A stretch of DNA of 6,665 nucleotides from Chitinophagaceae bacterium (GCA_003151295.1 PLXD01000667.1:1-6665); one strand, 5' to 3'; shown: positions 1 to 6,454, counted from the first letter of the stretch. Numbers and translations: made by a program. Notes: generated by a model not told the origin, from the letters alone.

Positions 1-1694
1 TTTATGATACATTAAAAAATTGCGCTAAAATTTCACAATCAGCAGGTGGTATCGGATTAAGCATCCATAACATCCGCGCTACAGGTTCTTATATCCGCGG
101 TACTAACGGGACTTCTAACGGGATCATCCCGATGCTGCGCGTGTTCAACGACACCGCACGTTATGTCGACCAGGGCGGAGGAAAACGCAAAGGCAGTTTT
201 GCGATCTACCTCGAGCCATGGCATGCCGATGTTTTTGATTTCCTTGACCTGCGCAAGAACAACGGAAAAGATGAAATGCGTGCCCGTGACCTGTTCACAG
301 CACTCTGGATCTCTGACCTGTTCATGAAACGAGTGAAGGCAAATGAAGACTGGTCCTTGTTCTGCCCGAACGAAGCGCCGGGTCTTTCAGATTGCCACAG
401 CGAAGAATTCGAAAAATTATATACCCGTTACGAGCAAGAAGGTCGTGCACGTAAAACAATTAAAGCACAGGAACTTTGGTTCAAAATATTGGAGTCGCAG
501 GTGGAAACAGGCAATCCATACATGTTGTATAAAGATGCCGCGAACTCAAAGTCAAATCAAAAGAACTTAGGTACCATCAAGTCATCGAACCTGTGCACCG
601 AGATCATGGAATACACTTCAGCAGATGAAGTTGCTGTATGTAACCTTGCATCTATCGCCTTGCCGCGTTTCATTGAAAACGGAAAGTTCGATCACCAGAA
701 ATTATTTGAAGTAACCTATACGGCTACAAAGAACCTGAACAAGATCATCGGCCGCAATTATTACCCGGTTGTTGAAGCGCGTAACAGCAATATGCGTCAC
801 CGTCCGATCGGTCTTGGTGTACAAGGTTTGGCTGATGCATTCATATTATTACGCATGGCCTTCGATTCGGAAGAAGCGATCCAGCTGAACAAAGATGTTT
901 TCGAAACAATTTATTACGCTGCAATGACAGCTTCCAAAGACCTTTCAAAAGTTGACGGTCCGTATGAAAGCTTCCCCGGCTCACCTGCATCACAAGGTAT
1001 TTTCCAGTTCGACATGTGGAATGTGGAGCCGACCCTTCGCTGGGACTGGTATCGTCTGAAAGATGAGGTCATGAAATTTGGTCTTCGTAACTCCCTGCTG
1101 GTAGCGCCGATGCCTACGGCCTCCACCTCCCAGATACTGGGTAACAACGAATGCTTTGAACCTTACACCTCCAACATATACGTGAGACGGGTATTAAGCG
1201 GTGAATTCGTAGTGGTGAACAAGCACCTGTTGAAAGACCTGGTAGAACTCAATCTCTGGAGCGATGAGATGAAAAACAGGATCATATCCCATAATGGCTC
1301 GATCCAGCGTATCGAAGAGATCCCGGCCGCTATCAAAGAGATCTATAAAACGGTATGGGAGATCAAGCAAAGAAATATCATCGATATGGCCGCAGACAGG
1401 GGCGCATATATCTGCCAGTCACAGTCCCTGAACCTGTTCGTGGAGACGCCCTCCGCCAGTAAGCTCACTTCCATGCATTTTTACGCCTGGAAGAGCGGTC
1501 TGAAGACCGGTATGTATTACCTGCGCACTCAGGCTGCTTCCCAGGCCGTTCAGTTCACCGTAGAAAAGCAGGGGGGCAAGATGGTAGAGCCGCTTGTCAA
1601 CCAGCACAATCTCAAGGTGGTGGAAGGCGAAGATCTTATTCCAGCCGGAGCCACCTGCAGCATGGAAGAAGGTTGTGTCACCTGCAGCGCTTAA
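1..1694 (+). CDS. nrdA: Ribonucleoside-diphosphate reductase large (alpha) subunit, class Ia; 5' partial
   Basis: This enzyme reduces ribonucleoside diphosphates to deoxyribonucleotides in the cytoplasm, using a radical delivered by a NrdB partner. The frame is open from the window edge (first whole codon at 3), so the ATG at 132 is internal. About 230 N-terminal residues, including the ATP-cone region and the first active-site cysteine, are missing, judging by the ~790-residue family. Visible motifs: NLCTEI at about 588-605, whose Cys (594-596) is the thiyl radical cysteine with flanking Asn and Glu; the second redox cysteine in EVAVCNLAS (639-641); the PTAST substrate loop near 1110-1125; the radical-transfer tyrosine pair in TGMYYLRT (1515-1520); and a C-terminal CVTC pair (1674-1685), which re-reduces the active site. 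The sequence closely resembles the eukaryotic-type enzyme (human RRM1), also in its CxxC tail. Codon use changes sharply near 1090 (see findings). No nrdB lies in the window. Confidence 0.97.
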   Translation, partial: YDTLKNCAKISQSAGGIGLSIHNIRATGSYIRGTNGTSNGIIPMLRVFNDTARYVDQGGGKRKGSFAIYLEPWHADVFDFLDLRKNNGKDEMRARDLFTALWISDLFMKRVKANEDWSLFCPNEAPGLSDCHSEEFEKLYTRYEQEGRARKTIKAQELWFKILESQVETGNPYMLYKDAANSKSNQKNLGTIKSSNLCTEIMEYTSADEVAVCNLASIALPRFIENGKFDHQKLFEVTYTATKNLNKIIGRNYYPVVEARNSNMRHRPIGLGVQGLADAFILLRMAFDSEEAIQLNKDVFETIYYAAMTASKDLSKVDGPYESFPGSPASQGIFQFDMWNVEPTLRWDWYRLKDEVMKFGLRNSLLVAPMPTASTSQILGNNECFEPYTSNIYVRRVLSGEFVVVNKHLLKDLVELNLWSDEMKNRIISHNGSIQRIEEIPAAIKEIYKTVWEIKQRNIIDMAADRGAYICQSQSLNLFVETPSASKLTSMHFYAWKSGLKTGMYYLRTQAASQAVQFTVEKQGGKMVEPLVNQHNLKVVEGEDLIPAGATCSMEEGCVTCSA

Positions 1695-1743
1695 TGGTAA
1701 TGGTAGAACACTTAATGCCGGACGGCAAAAGATCCGGTCGGGC

Positions 1744-2112
1744 TCATTTTAAAAATTTATATGCCTGCTCCTGCTTTCCATTGATCAACTTTATAAAATA
1801 GATGCCTGTAGCGAGGGAGTGCACGTCAATGGAAAAATTATTTCCTGCAGCAATCATTCCCCGCTGGTAAACCTGGCCGGAGACGCCGATGATAGCATAT
1901 TGAACAGGCTGATCAGATTGATTAGCCGTACCATAAAGGATTCCGCCAAATTGTGTGATCGTATAGGATAAAGACAAAAGCGTCCGTATGAGCAGGATCC
2001 GGCTATAATTAGCAGCGCCACCCGGTCCTGTTTCTTTGATCCTGTAAAAATAATTGCCCTGGTCTTTCTTGACTGCCTGATCCGTGTAAAGAATACAGGG
2101 AGCTTCCTGTAA
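1744..2112 (-). pseudogene. Remnant of a T9SS-secreted protein: C-terminal sorting domain only
   Basis: An open frame of about 122 codons runs from just after an in-frame TAA (2113-2115) to a TGA at 1744-1746. It has no upstream ATG; the first usable codon is a TTG at 1977, inside the homologous region. The N-terminal half (GNYFYRIKETGPGG, then ANYSRILLIR) resembles the YYRLKQ-DGxxxYS strand that often precedes T9SS tails. The C-terminal half shows the type A sorting-domain pattern: VQYAIIGVSGQV, a spacer, FSIDVHSLATGIYFIKL, and a basic end (AYKFLK). Such domains sit at the end of large secreted Bacteroidota proteins, direct export across the outer membrane and are then cleaved off. Here the cargo is missing: upstream lies only the terminator region of the sugar mutase. 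The best reading is a deletion or rearrangement remnant. A short unannotated gene starting at TTG 1977 (77 residues) is possible but would lack a signal peptide. Confidence 0.72.
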
Positions 2113-2120
2113 TTATACTG

Positions 2121-2140
2121 TTATAAAAAATTATAAAAAA
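2121..2140. repeat. Perfect tandem duplication of the 10-mer TTATAAAAAA
   Basis: Two adjacent identical copies of TTATAAAAAA lie at 2121-2130 and 2131-2140. On the minus strand they give two T-runs directly after the hairpin downstream of the sugar mutase, so the duplication doubles the terminator tail. It may be simple replication slippage. Confidence 0.8.
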
Positions 2141-2181
2141 CAGCGAATACCCGTCCCATGAAATGATCCCCGGGTACCTGT
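2135..2181 (-). terminator. Probable intrinsic terminator of the phospho-sugar mutase
   Basis: On the minus strand, 20 bases past the stop codon, ACAG (2181-2178) and TACCC (2176-2172) pair with GGGTA (2152-2148) and CTGT (2143-2140), with an internal loop of about 4 bases. Six T residues follow (2140-2135). The apical loop is long (19 bases), so the stem is only moderately stable. The position and T-run support a terminator for the mutase and would isolate the sorting-domain remnant downstream from read-through. Confidence 0.45.
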
Positions 2182-2200
2182 TGTTATGATCTTCGGCTAT

Positions 2201-3928
2201 CTATTTCAGTTTCATGTCTCTTATGATATTGTCTATGCGGGCGTTGAGTAAAGCCTGCACGGTCGCGAAGTCGGCAGCCTGATCCAGCTTGCTATTCACA
2301 CTGAAATAAAATTTGATCTTAGGTTCCGTACCGGATGGCCGAGCGGATATCTTACTACCATCCGCGAGAATGAATTGCAAGACGTTGGATTGGGGAAGCC
2401 GGATGGCCCAGGTCTCACCTGTTTGCAGGTTTTTTCCGGTCCTGAGCTCATAATCGAGCAGCTCTACGACGGGAGATCCATTGATGACGGCAGGGGGATT
2501 GCTACGGAATACTTCCATCATTTCTGCGATCTCTTTCTGACCGTTCATGCCCTTTTTGGTGATCGAAATCAGTGATTCCTTGTAGAAGCCATATTCGACA
2601 TACAGCTCAATCAATTTTTCATATAGGGTTTTACCCTTGTCCTTTTCGTAGGCCGCCATCTCGCAAAGAAAAGCAACCGCACTGACGGCATCTTTATCCC
2701 GCAGGCTGGCCCCGATCAGCAGGCCATAGCTCTCTTCTCCGCCGATCACATAATTTTCGATCCCTTCTTTCTCTTTTATGAGCTCGGCGATCCATTTGAA
2801 GCCGGTAAGCACATTATAACAGGTGACCCCGCTTTTCAAGGCGATCCGGTCGATCATATCGGTGGTAACGATTGTCTTGACGACCATGTCATTAGCCTGG
2901 GCGATGCCCTTTGCCCTACGGGCCTCTATCAGGTAATTGAAAGCCAGTACAGCCGTCTGGTTGCCATTCATGAGCACCCACTGTCCCTCTCCGTTTTTTA
3001 TGCCAATGCCCACACGGTCTGCATCCGGATCCGTACCCAGCAGGATATCGGCATCTATTTGCTGGGCTTTTTTCAAGCCGATACTCATGGCTTCGCTTTC
3101 TTCCGGGTTCGGGTAGATGACCGTAGGGAAATTGCCATCGGGGGTCGCCTGCTCATCCACTACGTGTACATTGCTGAATCCGAATCTTTGCAGCACTTCC
3201 GGCACCAATTTGATACCCGTCCCGTGAATGGGAGTATAAACGATCCTGAGATTATGTTGTTTCTGAATAATTTCGGGGTATACGGATAAACCCTTGACCA
3301 TACTTATATATGCTTCATCGATCTCTTTACCGATCATCGTAATATTGGCTTCTCCCCCGCTCCACTTCACTTCATTCACCGAAGCGATCTTTTCCACTTC
3401 CAGGATGACATTTGTATCGTGGGGGGGAACGAGCTGACCGCCGTCATTCCAATAGGCTTTGTAGCCATTATATTCCTTGGGATTATGGGAGGCGGTACAG
3501 ACCACACCACCCTGGCACCGGAGATAACGTATGCTAAAGCTCAGTTCCGGGGTAGGACGCAGGGATTGGAACAAAAAGACCTTGATGCCGTTGGCGGCGA
3601 ATATATTAGCGGCAGTTTCTGCAAAAAAACGACTATTATTCCTGCTGTCATGCGCGATTGCGACCCTTATTTCCTGGTTTGGAAAGGATTTTCTGAGGTA
3701 GTTGGCGTATCCCTGGGTAGCCATCCCGATGGTATATTTATTTATCCGGTTGGTGCCTACCCCCATGATACCCCGAAGTCCCCCGGTGCCGAATTCGAGA
3801 TTACGGTAAAAGCTGTCCGTCAGTTCTCCAGGATTCTCTTTCGCCATTCGGGCAACCTCATCCCTGGTAGCCTGATCGTAATTGCCGGTAAGCCAAAAAT
3901 TCACTTTTTCCTGTATAGCAGCATCCAT
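2201..3928 (-). CDS. Phospho-sugar mutase (phosphoglucomutase/phosphomannomutase family)
   Basis: This 575-residue protein belongs to the alpha-D-phosphohexomutase superfamily and most resembles the PGM2/PgcA branch. Members move phosphate between C1 and C6 of hexoses (or C1 and C5 of pentoses), linking glycolysis to glycogen and cell-wall precursor synthesis in the cytoplasm. All four signature elements are present. GTGGLRG is at 47-53. The phosphoserine loop TASHNP is at 145-150, with catalytic Ser147. The metal-binding loop GTDPDADR is at 298-305, with Asp300, Asp302 and Asp304. The sugar-specificity loop GGEESYG is at 396-402, and the C-terminal phosphate-binding loop RPSGTEPK at 530-537. 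The length is normal and the frame intact, so it should be active. The ATG at 3928 fits the family N-terminus (EKVNFWLTG, then FYRNLEFGTGG). Sequence alone does not separate glucose, mannose or pentose specificity. The gene is divergent from the GYF_2 gene at 4283 and appears monocistronic. Confidence 0.95.
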   Translation of the reverse strand: MDAAIQEKVNFWLTGNYDQATRDEVARMAKENPGELTDSFYRNLEFGTGGLRGIMGVGTNRINKYTIGMATQGYANYLRKSFPNQEIRVAIAHDSRNNSRFFAETAANIFAANGIKVFLFQSLRPTPELSFSIRYLRCQGGVVCTASHNPKEYNGYKAYWNDGGQLVPPHDTNVILEVEKIASVNEVKWSGGEANITMIGKEIDEAYISMVKGLSVYPEIIQKQHNLRIVYTPIHGTGIKLVPEVLQRFGFSNVHVVDEQATPDGNFPTVIYPNPEESEAMSIGLKKAQQIDADILLGTDPDADRVGIGIKNGEGQWVLMNGNQTAVLAFNYLIEARRAKGIAQANDMVVKTIVTTDMIDRIALKSGVTCYNVLTGFKWIAELIKEKEGIENYVIGGEESYGLLIGASLRDKDAVSAVAFLCEMAAYEKDKGKTLYEKLIELYVEYGFYKESLISITKKGMNGQKEIAEMMEVFRSNPPAVINGSPVVELLDYELRTGKNLQTGETWAIRLPQSNVLQFILADGSKISARPSGTEPKIKFYFSVNSKLDQAADFATVQALLNARIDNIIRDMKLK

Positions 3929-4020
3929 GTCAATAAGTTTACGAATTTGATGTTTTAATAATTGGTTCAGCGACTAATTTCGGTAAGTTAGATAAAATTA
4001 ACAAATCTGACTATCTCCCC

Positions 4021-4041
4021 GTGGCCAGCCTGCCACTTTTT
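4021..4041 (+). terminator. Possible intrinsic terminator, orphan
   Basis: GTGGC (4021-4025) pairs perfectly with GCCAC (4032-4036) across a 6-base loop, and TTTTT follows at 4037-4041. The stem has only 5 pairs, but the T-run follows immediately, as expected for a plus-strand intrinsic terminator. No plus-strand gene lies just upstream; it could end an RNA antisense to the mutase start or a small RNA. Confidence 0.35.
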
Positions 4042-4100
4042 CCCTGTTCAGGGCATAACCGGGCTTTAAGGACCGGTTTCCGCTTATTTCCGGGTTTATT

Positions 4101-4126
4101 AAAAATTCCCCGCCGGGGATTTTTTA
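4101..4126. terminator. Probable intrinsic terminator, possibly bidirectional
   Basis: CCCC (4108-4111) pairs with GGGG (4115-4118) over a 3-base loop. The stem extends through a T-A pair, one T-T mismatch and an A-run (4101-4105) facing a T-run (4121-4125). T residues continue in the plus direction, and the A-run makes it plausible on the minus strand too. It lies between divergent genes, so what it terminates is unclear: a small RNA, antisense transcription, or a leader transcript. Confidence 0.5.
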
Positions 4127-4143
4127 TTAGTTAATAGAATCGC

Positions 4144-4151
4144 TAAATTTG
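4144..4151 (+). promoter_or_regulatory. Candidate -7 promoter element of the GYF_2 gene
   Basis: TAAATTTG matches the Bacteroidota housekeeping -7 consensus TAnnTTTG exactly. No convincing TTTG -33 element lies about 19 bases upstream, where the terminator T-run is found instead. If used, transcription would start near 4158 and leave a leader of about 125 bases before the ATG at 4283. Confidence 0.4.
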
Positions 4152-4282
4152 ATGTAAATACCTGGTTATCTGTCCAGCACTTATAACTAAATCTTCACAG
4201 AATCAGGCTTCTTTTTTGTTGTTGTATCTGTACCGATTGAAAGACTGATTGACCATTATAAATACCTTATAACCGGTAACAG

Positions 4283-5632
4283 ATGAGTAACTATTTGCTC
4301 TTACGTGATAATAAGCAGAGTGGCCCCTACTCTATGGAGGAGTTAAGAAGCAAAGGCCTTAAGCCATATGATCTGGTATGGATAGACGGTAAAAGTGCAG
4401 CCTGGCGATATCCCAGTGAAGTAGAAGAATTGAAGTCTTTCGCGCCGGTTGTTGAAGAACAGCCTTTCGATCGTTTCTTCAAGAAGCCGTCCCCGGTACC
4501 GGTATCTTCTTCTGATGCTGCCACTGAAAATCCCATTGCCGTAAAGGAAAATTTCTCTTCTCCCGTCATCAAGAAGCCGGAGCCCCTGGAAGTAAGCTCC
4601 GCCGCTACTTCACCGAGCAGGAGGATCATATATGTCACCATGCCGGGTAATATCAGCAAGAACTCCCGGGATGAAAGGGTACGGAATGAAATAGTCCCGG
4701 ACGAAAGGGTAAAGGAAGAAAGGGTACGTGAAGAAAAAGTAGCGGCTTTTTCGGGAATTCAAATACCGAATCACAGATCCGTTGAGGAGAATTTTCCCCA
4801 GGAGTCTGGCCACGATCCTCATCATTTTGTAGAAAAAAGACCTCAGTTTATTAACCAGGCTGTGTCCGGCCGAAAGATGCGTCCATTTGCCATTGGATTG
4901 AGTGTAATAGCCCTGCTGGCTGCCGGGGTTCTTATAGGTGTGTCTATAAACGGCCATTCCCGGGGATTCGATCATTCTTCTGCGGCCAGGGAAGAATTGG
5001 CAGCCGATCGGCCTCAGGATCATTCTGCCTCACCCCTTTCCGTTTTTACATCCGTCGCCGGCAATCCCATGCAGAAGAACGGAAATCTCTCAAACCCGGT
5101 TATTTCTGATCCGGTCCCATCCCAGAATTCCAAAACCGGCGGGGAAGGAATACCAAAGAAGAAAGCGACTTCTTCGAAGGAAAAGCTGACGGCAGCGCAG
5201 CAGCAAAAAATGAGTAATGATGCATCTGCTTCCGCTAAAGACTCGGCATTAGCCCTACTAGCCCAACCCCACAGGGATGCCAGCCACAAGACCGATGAGT
5301 CCCCCGACAAAGAAGCCATTAAGAACAGTGTTATAGACCAGGTTTCGGTAAGTTTCAATAAATATAATACAGGAACATTCGGAGGTATCTCCGAATTGCA
5401 GCTCACGGTTAGCAATAGTTCCATTTATCCGCTGGACCTCGTTGTAGTGGAAGTTCGGTATATACAGTCCAATAAAAAAGTGTATAAAACGGAGAATCTT
5501 TATTTCCGCGGCATCCGGGCGGGGAGCGGTCTTACACAGGAAGCCCCCAAGAGCGCGCGTGGTATAAAAATAGTATCCAGGATCATCATTATCAATTCGA
5601 AAGAATTGGGATTGTCTTATTCCGGGATCTGA
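4283..5632 (+). CDS. GYF_2 (DUF4339) domain membrane protein of unknown function
   Basis: The protein has 449 residues. Residues 3-50 form a GYF_2/DUF4339 domain (YLLLRDNKQSGPYSMEEL, then LKPYDLVWIDG and AAWRYPSE), a small fold thought to bind peptides. A disordered linker rich in Pro, Ser and charge follows (55-195), holding five degenerate pentapeptides of the form ERVxx at 131-155. One transmembrane helix lies at about 200-222, preceded by basic residues (GRKMR), so the N-terminus should be cytoplasmic. A second low-complexity Ser/Lys/Gln-rich stretch (225-345) leads to a C-terminal segment (350-449) with alternating hydrophobic strands (ELQLTVSNSS, LDLVVVEVRYI, IVSRIIII), probably a beta-sandwich like that of other Bacteroidota GYF_2 proteins. 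This suggests a protein linking a cytoplasmic peptide-binding module to a periplasmic domain. Its partner is unknown. It appears to be transcribed alone. Confidence 0.85.
   Translation: MSNYLLLRDNKQSGPYSMEELRSKGLKPYDLVWIDGKSAAWRYPSEVEELKSFAPVVEEQPFDRFFKKPSPVPVSSSDAATENPIAVKENFSSPVIKKPEPLEVSSAATSPSRRIIYVTMPGNISKNSRDERVRNEIVPDERVKEERVREEKVAAFSGIQIPNHRSVEENFPQESGHDPHHFVEKRPQFINQAVSGRKMRPFAIGLSVIALLAAGVLIGVSINGHSRGFDHSSAAREELAADRPQDHSASPLSVFTSVAGNPMQKNGNLSNPVISDPVPSQNSKTGGEGIPKKKATSSKEKLTAAQQQKMSNDASASAKDSALALLAQPHRDASHKTDESPDKEAIKNSVIDQVSVSFNKYNTGTFGGISELQLTVSNSSIYPLDLVVVEVRYIQSNKKVYKTENLYFRGIRAGSGLTQEAPKSARGIKIVSRIIIINSKELGLSYSGI
4673..4747 (+). repeat. Five tandem 15-bp units inside the GYF_2 gene
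   Basis: Units begin at 4673, 4688, 4703, 4718 and 4733, exactly 15 bases apart and in frame. Three begin with the identical 9-mer GAAAGGGTA; the other two are diverged (GAAATAGTC, GAAAAAGTA). They encode the pentapeptides ERVRN, EIVPD, ERVKE, ERVRE and EKVAA. This charged stretch lies in the cytoplasmic linker between the GYF domain and the membrane helix. The pattern fits replication slippage followed by drift. Confidence 0.85.
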
Positions 5633-5666
5633 GAGACCGGTCGAAGCTTCTCATTAACGAATTAAT

Positions 5667-5697
5667 AAACCGGAGTTTTCCACAATTATACCGGTTT
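5667..5697. repeat. Inverted repeat downstream of the GYF_2 gene
   Basis: AAACCGG (5667-5673) and CCGGTTT (5691-5697) form a perfect 7-bp inverted repeat around a 17-base spacer, 34 bases past the GYF_2 stop. No T-run follows, so it is a poor intrinsic terminator. It may be a transcript-end stem or a binding site. A perfect 8-base palindrome GACCGGTC sits nearby at 5635-5642. Confidence 0.45.
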
Positions 5698-5771
5698 GGC
5701 ATAGTACTTGAATTTTAGTTCATACTCCTCAACGCCCTCTACCTGTCACCGGACTCGTCAAATACCGCCTA

Positions 5772-5802
5772 TTGGGGAAAATAACAGCCTTTTTTACGAT
5801 TG
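5772..5802 (+). promoter_or_regulatory. Candidate promoter of the small secreted protein gene
   Basis: TACGATTG (5795-5802) matches the Bacteroidota -7 consensus TAnnTTTG at five of six fixed positions. A TTG (5772-5774) lies 20 bases upstream, where the -33 element is expected. Transcription would start near 5809, about 28 bases before the ATG at 5837. A short hairpin GGATT/AATCC (5817-5830) would lie in this leader close to the start codon. Confidence 0.35.
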
Positions 5803-5836
5803 CTACTTGCATATATGGATTAATGAATCCTAAAAG

Positions 5837-6199
5837 ATGATTACTATGAGGAATGCAGCAGTGCAATTATGTTTTCTGATGATAGCAATCACTAGTGTGC
5901 ATGCAGTCAAAATATTACAATCATCCTCCCTTCAAGGCAAGGTATACCCGGCCAGCAGTGTGGATAATGTATGGGCAATAAAGGGGAAAGATTCTATAAA
6001 CAGTAAAAGTAACGATGGGGATTTTTATCTTGCGCTGGACCCCGGTTACTGGAAAATAGTGGTAAGCGCGAAATATCCCTTCAGGAGCGTTCTTTTCGAT
6101 AACGTGGAAGTAAAGAAAGGGAGGACAGTGGACTTGGGGAAGATCAGGTGCAAAAAGGGAAATATCAATAAATCGGTAATCGTAAAAATCATTATATAA
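5837..6199 (+). CDS. Small secreted protein, probable carboxypeptidase-regulatory/transthyretin-like fold
   Basis: The protein has 120 residues. It begins with a typical Sec signal peptide: short basic start, hydrophobic core (about residues 7-20) and a VHA cleavage motif, giving predicted cleavage after Ala23. No lipobox Cys is seen. The mature part has the rhythm of a carboxypeptidase-regulatory-like or CNA-B-type beta-sandwich: LQGKVYPAS, a variable loop, SKSNDGDFYLALDPGYWKI, then FDNVEVKKGRTVDLG. In Bacteroidota this fold usually precedes TonB-dependent receptors or lies in multidomain surface proteins; here it stands alone, with a hydrophobic, basic tail ending in VIVKIII. The function is unknown. 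The start could instead be the ATG at 5846, which gives a more standard 20-residue signal peptide. The coding pattern, signal peptide and strong terminator directly downstream support a real gene. Confidence 0.72.
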   Translation: MITMRNAAVQLCFLMIAITSVHAVKILQSSSLQGKVYPASSVDNVWAIKGKDSINSKSNDGDFYLALDPGYWKIVVSAKYPFRSVLFDNVEVKKGRTVDLGKIRCKKGNINKSVIVKIII

Positions 6200-6215
6200 G
6201 GACGGTTCGGATCAG

Positions 6216-6250
6216 ATCAGACAGCTCTTTCAGGCTGGCTGATTTTTTTT
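6216..6250 (+). terminator. Strong intrinsic terminator after the small secreted protein gene
   Basis: ATCAGACAGC (6216-6225) pairs with GCTGGCTGAT (6234-6243), giving nine of ten pairs with one A-G mismatch, around an 8-base loop. A run of eight T follows (6243-6250). It begins 17 bases after the stop codon at 6199. It is the clearest terminator in the window and separates this gene from the saccharopine dehydrogenase family gene. Confidence 0.85.
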
Positions 6251-6272
6251 GCGGATAAGAGGCGGCCCGGGA

Positions 6273-6382
6273 AATTCTTTCATCAGTATAGATGTTCATA
6301 GGATGCTTATTTTTCATAGGGGTGCGTACTAAAATGATTCGACTTAGGTCCAACTCAGATTTTCCTCAAATTTGAAAGAATT
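6273..6382. repeat. 10-bp inverted repeat with a 90-bp spacer
   Basis: AATTCTTTCA (6273-6282) is the perfect reverse complement of TGAAAGAATT (6373-6382). The enclosed 90 bases contain no recognisable gene but do include a near-direct repeat beginning TTCATAGG (6295 and 6313). The arms could close a stem in a transcript, mark the ends of a very small mobile remnant, or be chance. Confidence 0.4.
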
Positions 6383-6454
6383 ATGCGCAGAAAGTTTAAT
6401 TAAATAATACATTAGCAGGCGATTAACATTTGCCAATCATTACAATTCCTTCCC

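Larger units (their letters stand above)
3929..4282. other. Divergent intergenic region, 354 bp, rich in hairpins
   Basis: This gap separates the start codons of the sugar mutase (-) and the GYF_2 gene (+), so it must hold both promoters. I found no credible open reading frame. On the plus strand it contains GTGGC/GCCAC (4021-4036) followed by five T, CCCT/AGGG (4043-4053), AACCGG/CCGGTT (4057-4078), and CCCC/GGGG (4108-4118) followed by six T. A TAAATTTG box lies at 4144-4151. Terminator-like structures are unexpected between two divergent starts. I could not assign a clear promoter to the mutase. Confidence 0.7.

Noticed and set aside
1717..1748. Possible nrdA terminator: GCCGGA (1717-1722) pairing with TCCGGT (1733-1738)
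   Set aside because: The stem has six pairs, one of them G-T, with a 10-base loop, and the nearest T-run is only four bases and lies five bases further on. Too weak to annotate.
3419..3958. 179-codon plus-strand open frame opposite the 5' part of the sugar mutase
   Set aside because: It is a shadow frame antisense to a conserved enzyme with all catalytic motifs. Its translation shows no domain, and such long antisense frames arise from the codon composition of the real gene.
3929..4020. Promoter of the sugar mutase on the minus strand
   Set aside because: TTTG (4005-4002) and a partial -7 match (TAATTTTA, 4000-3993) are present, but they are adjacent rather than about 19 bases apart, so no convincing pair exists.
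4016..4119. Antiterminator-like pairing of TCCCC (4016-4020) with GGGGA (4115-4119), competing with the terminator stem
   Set aside because: Only five pairs of C/G-rich sequence, expected by chance among the many CCCC/GGGG runs nearby; no ligand-binding fold recognised.
4610..5023. Minus-strand open frames opposite the GYF_2 gene (also 4327-4659 and 5020-5424)
   Set aside because: They are antisense to a gene with a recognisable domain order. The translation at 4610-5023 is the reverse of the charged repeat (strings of Phe/Tyr/Pro) and shows no family features.
6408..6432. Promoter boxes before the saccharopine dehydrogenase family gene (TACATTAG at 6408; TAACATTTG at 6424)
   Set aside because: The first lacks one consensus base and a correctly spaced -33 element; the second has one extra base between TA and TTTG. 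Neither can be preferred.
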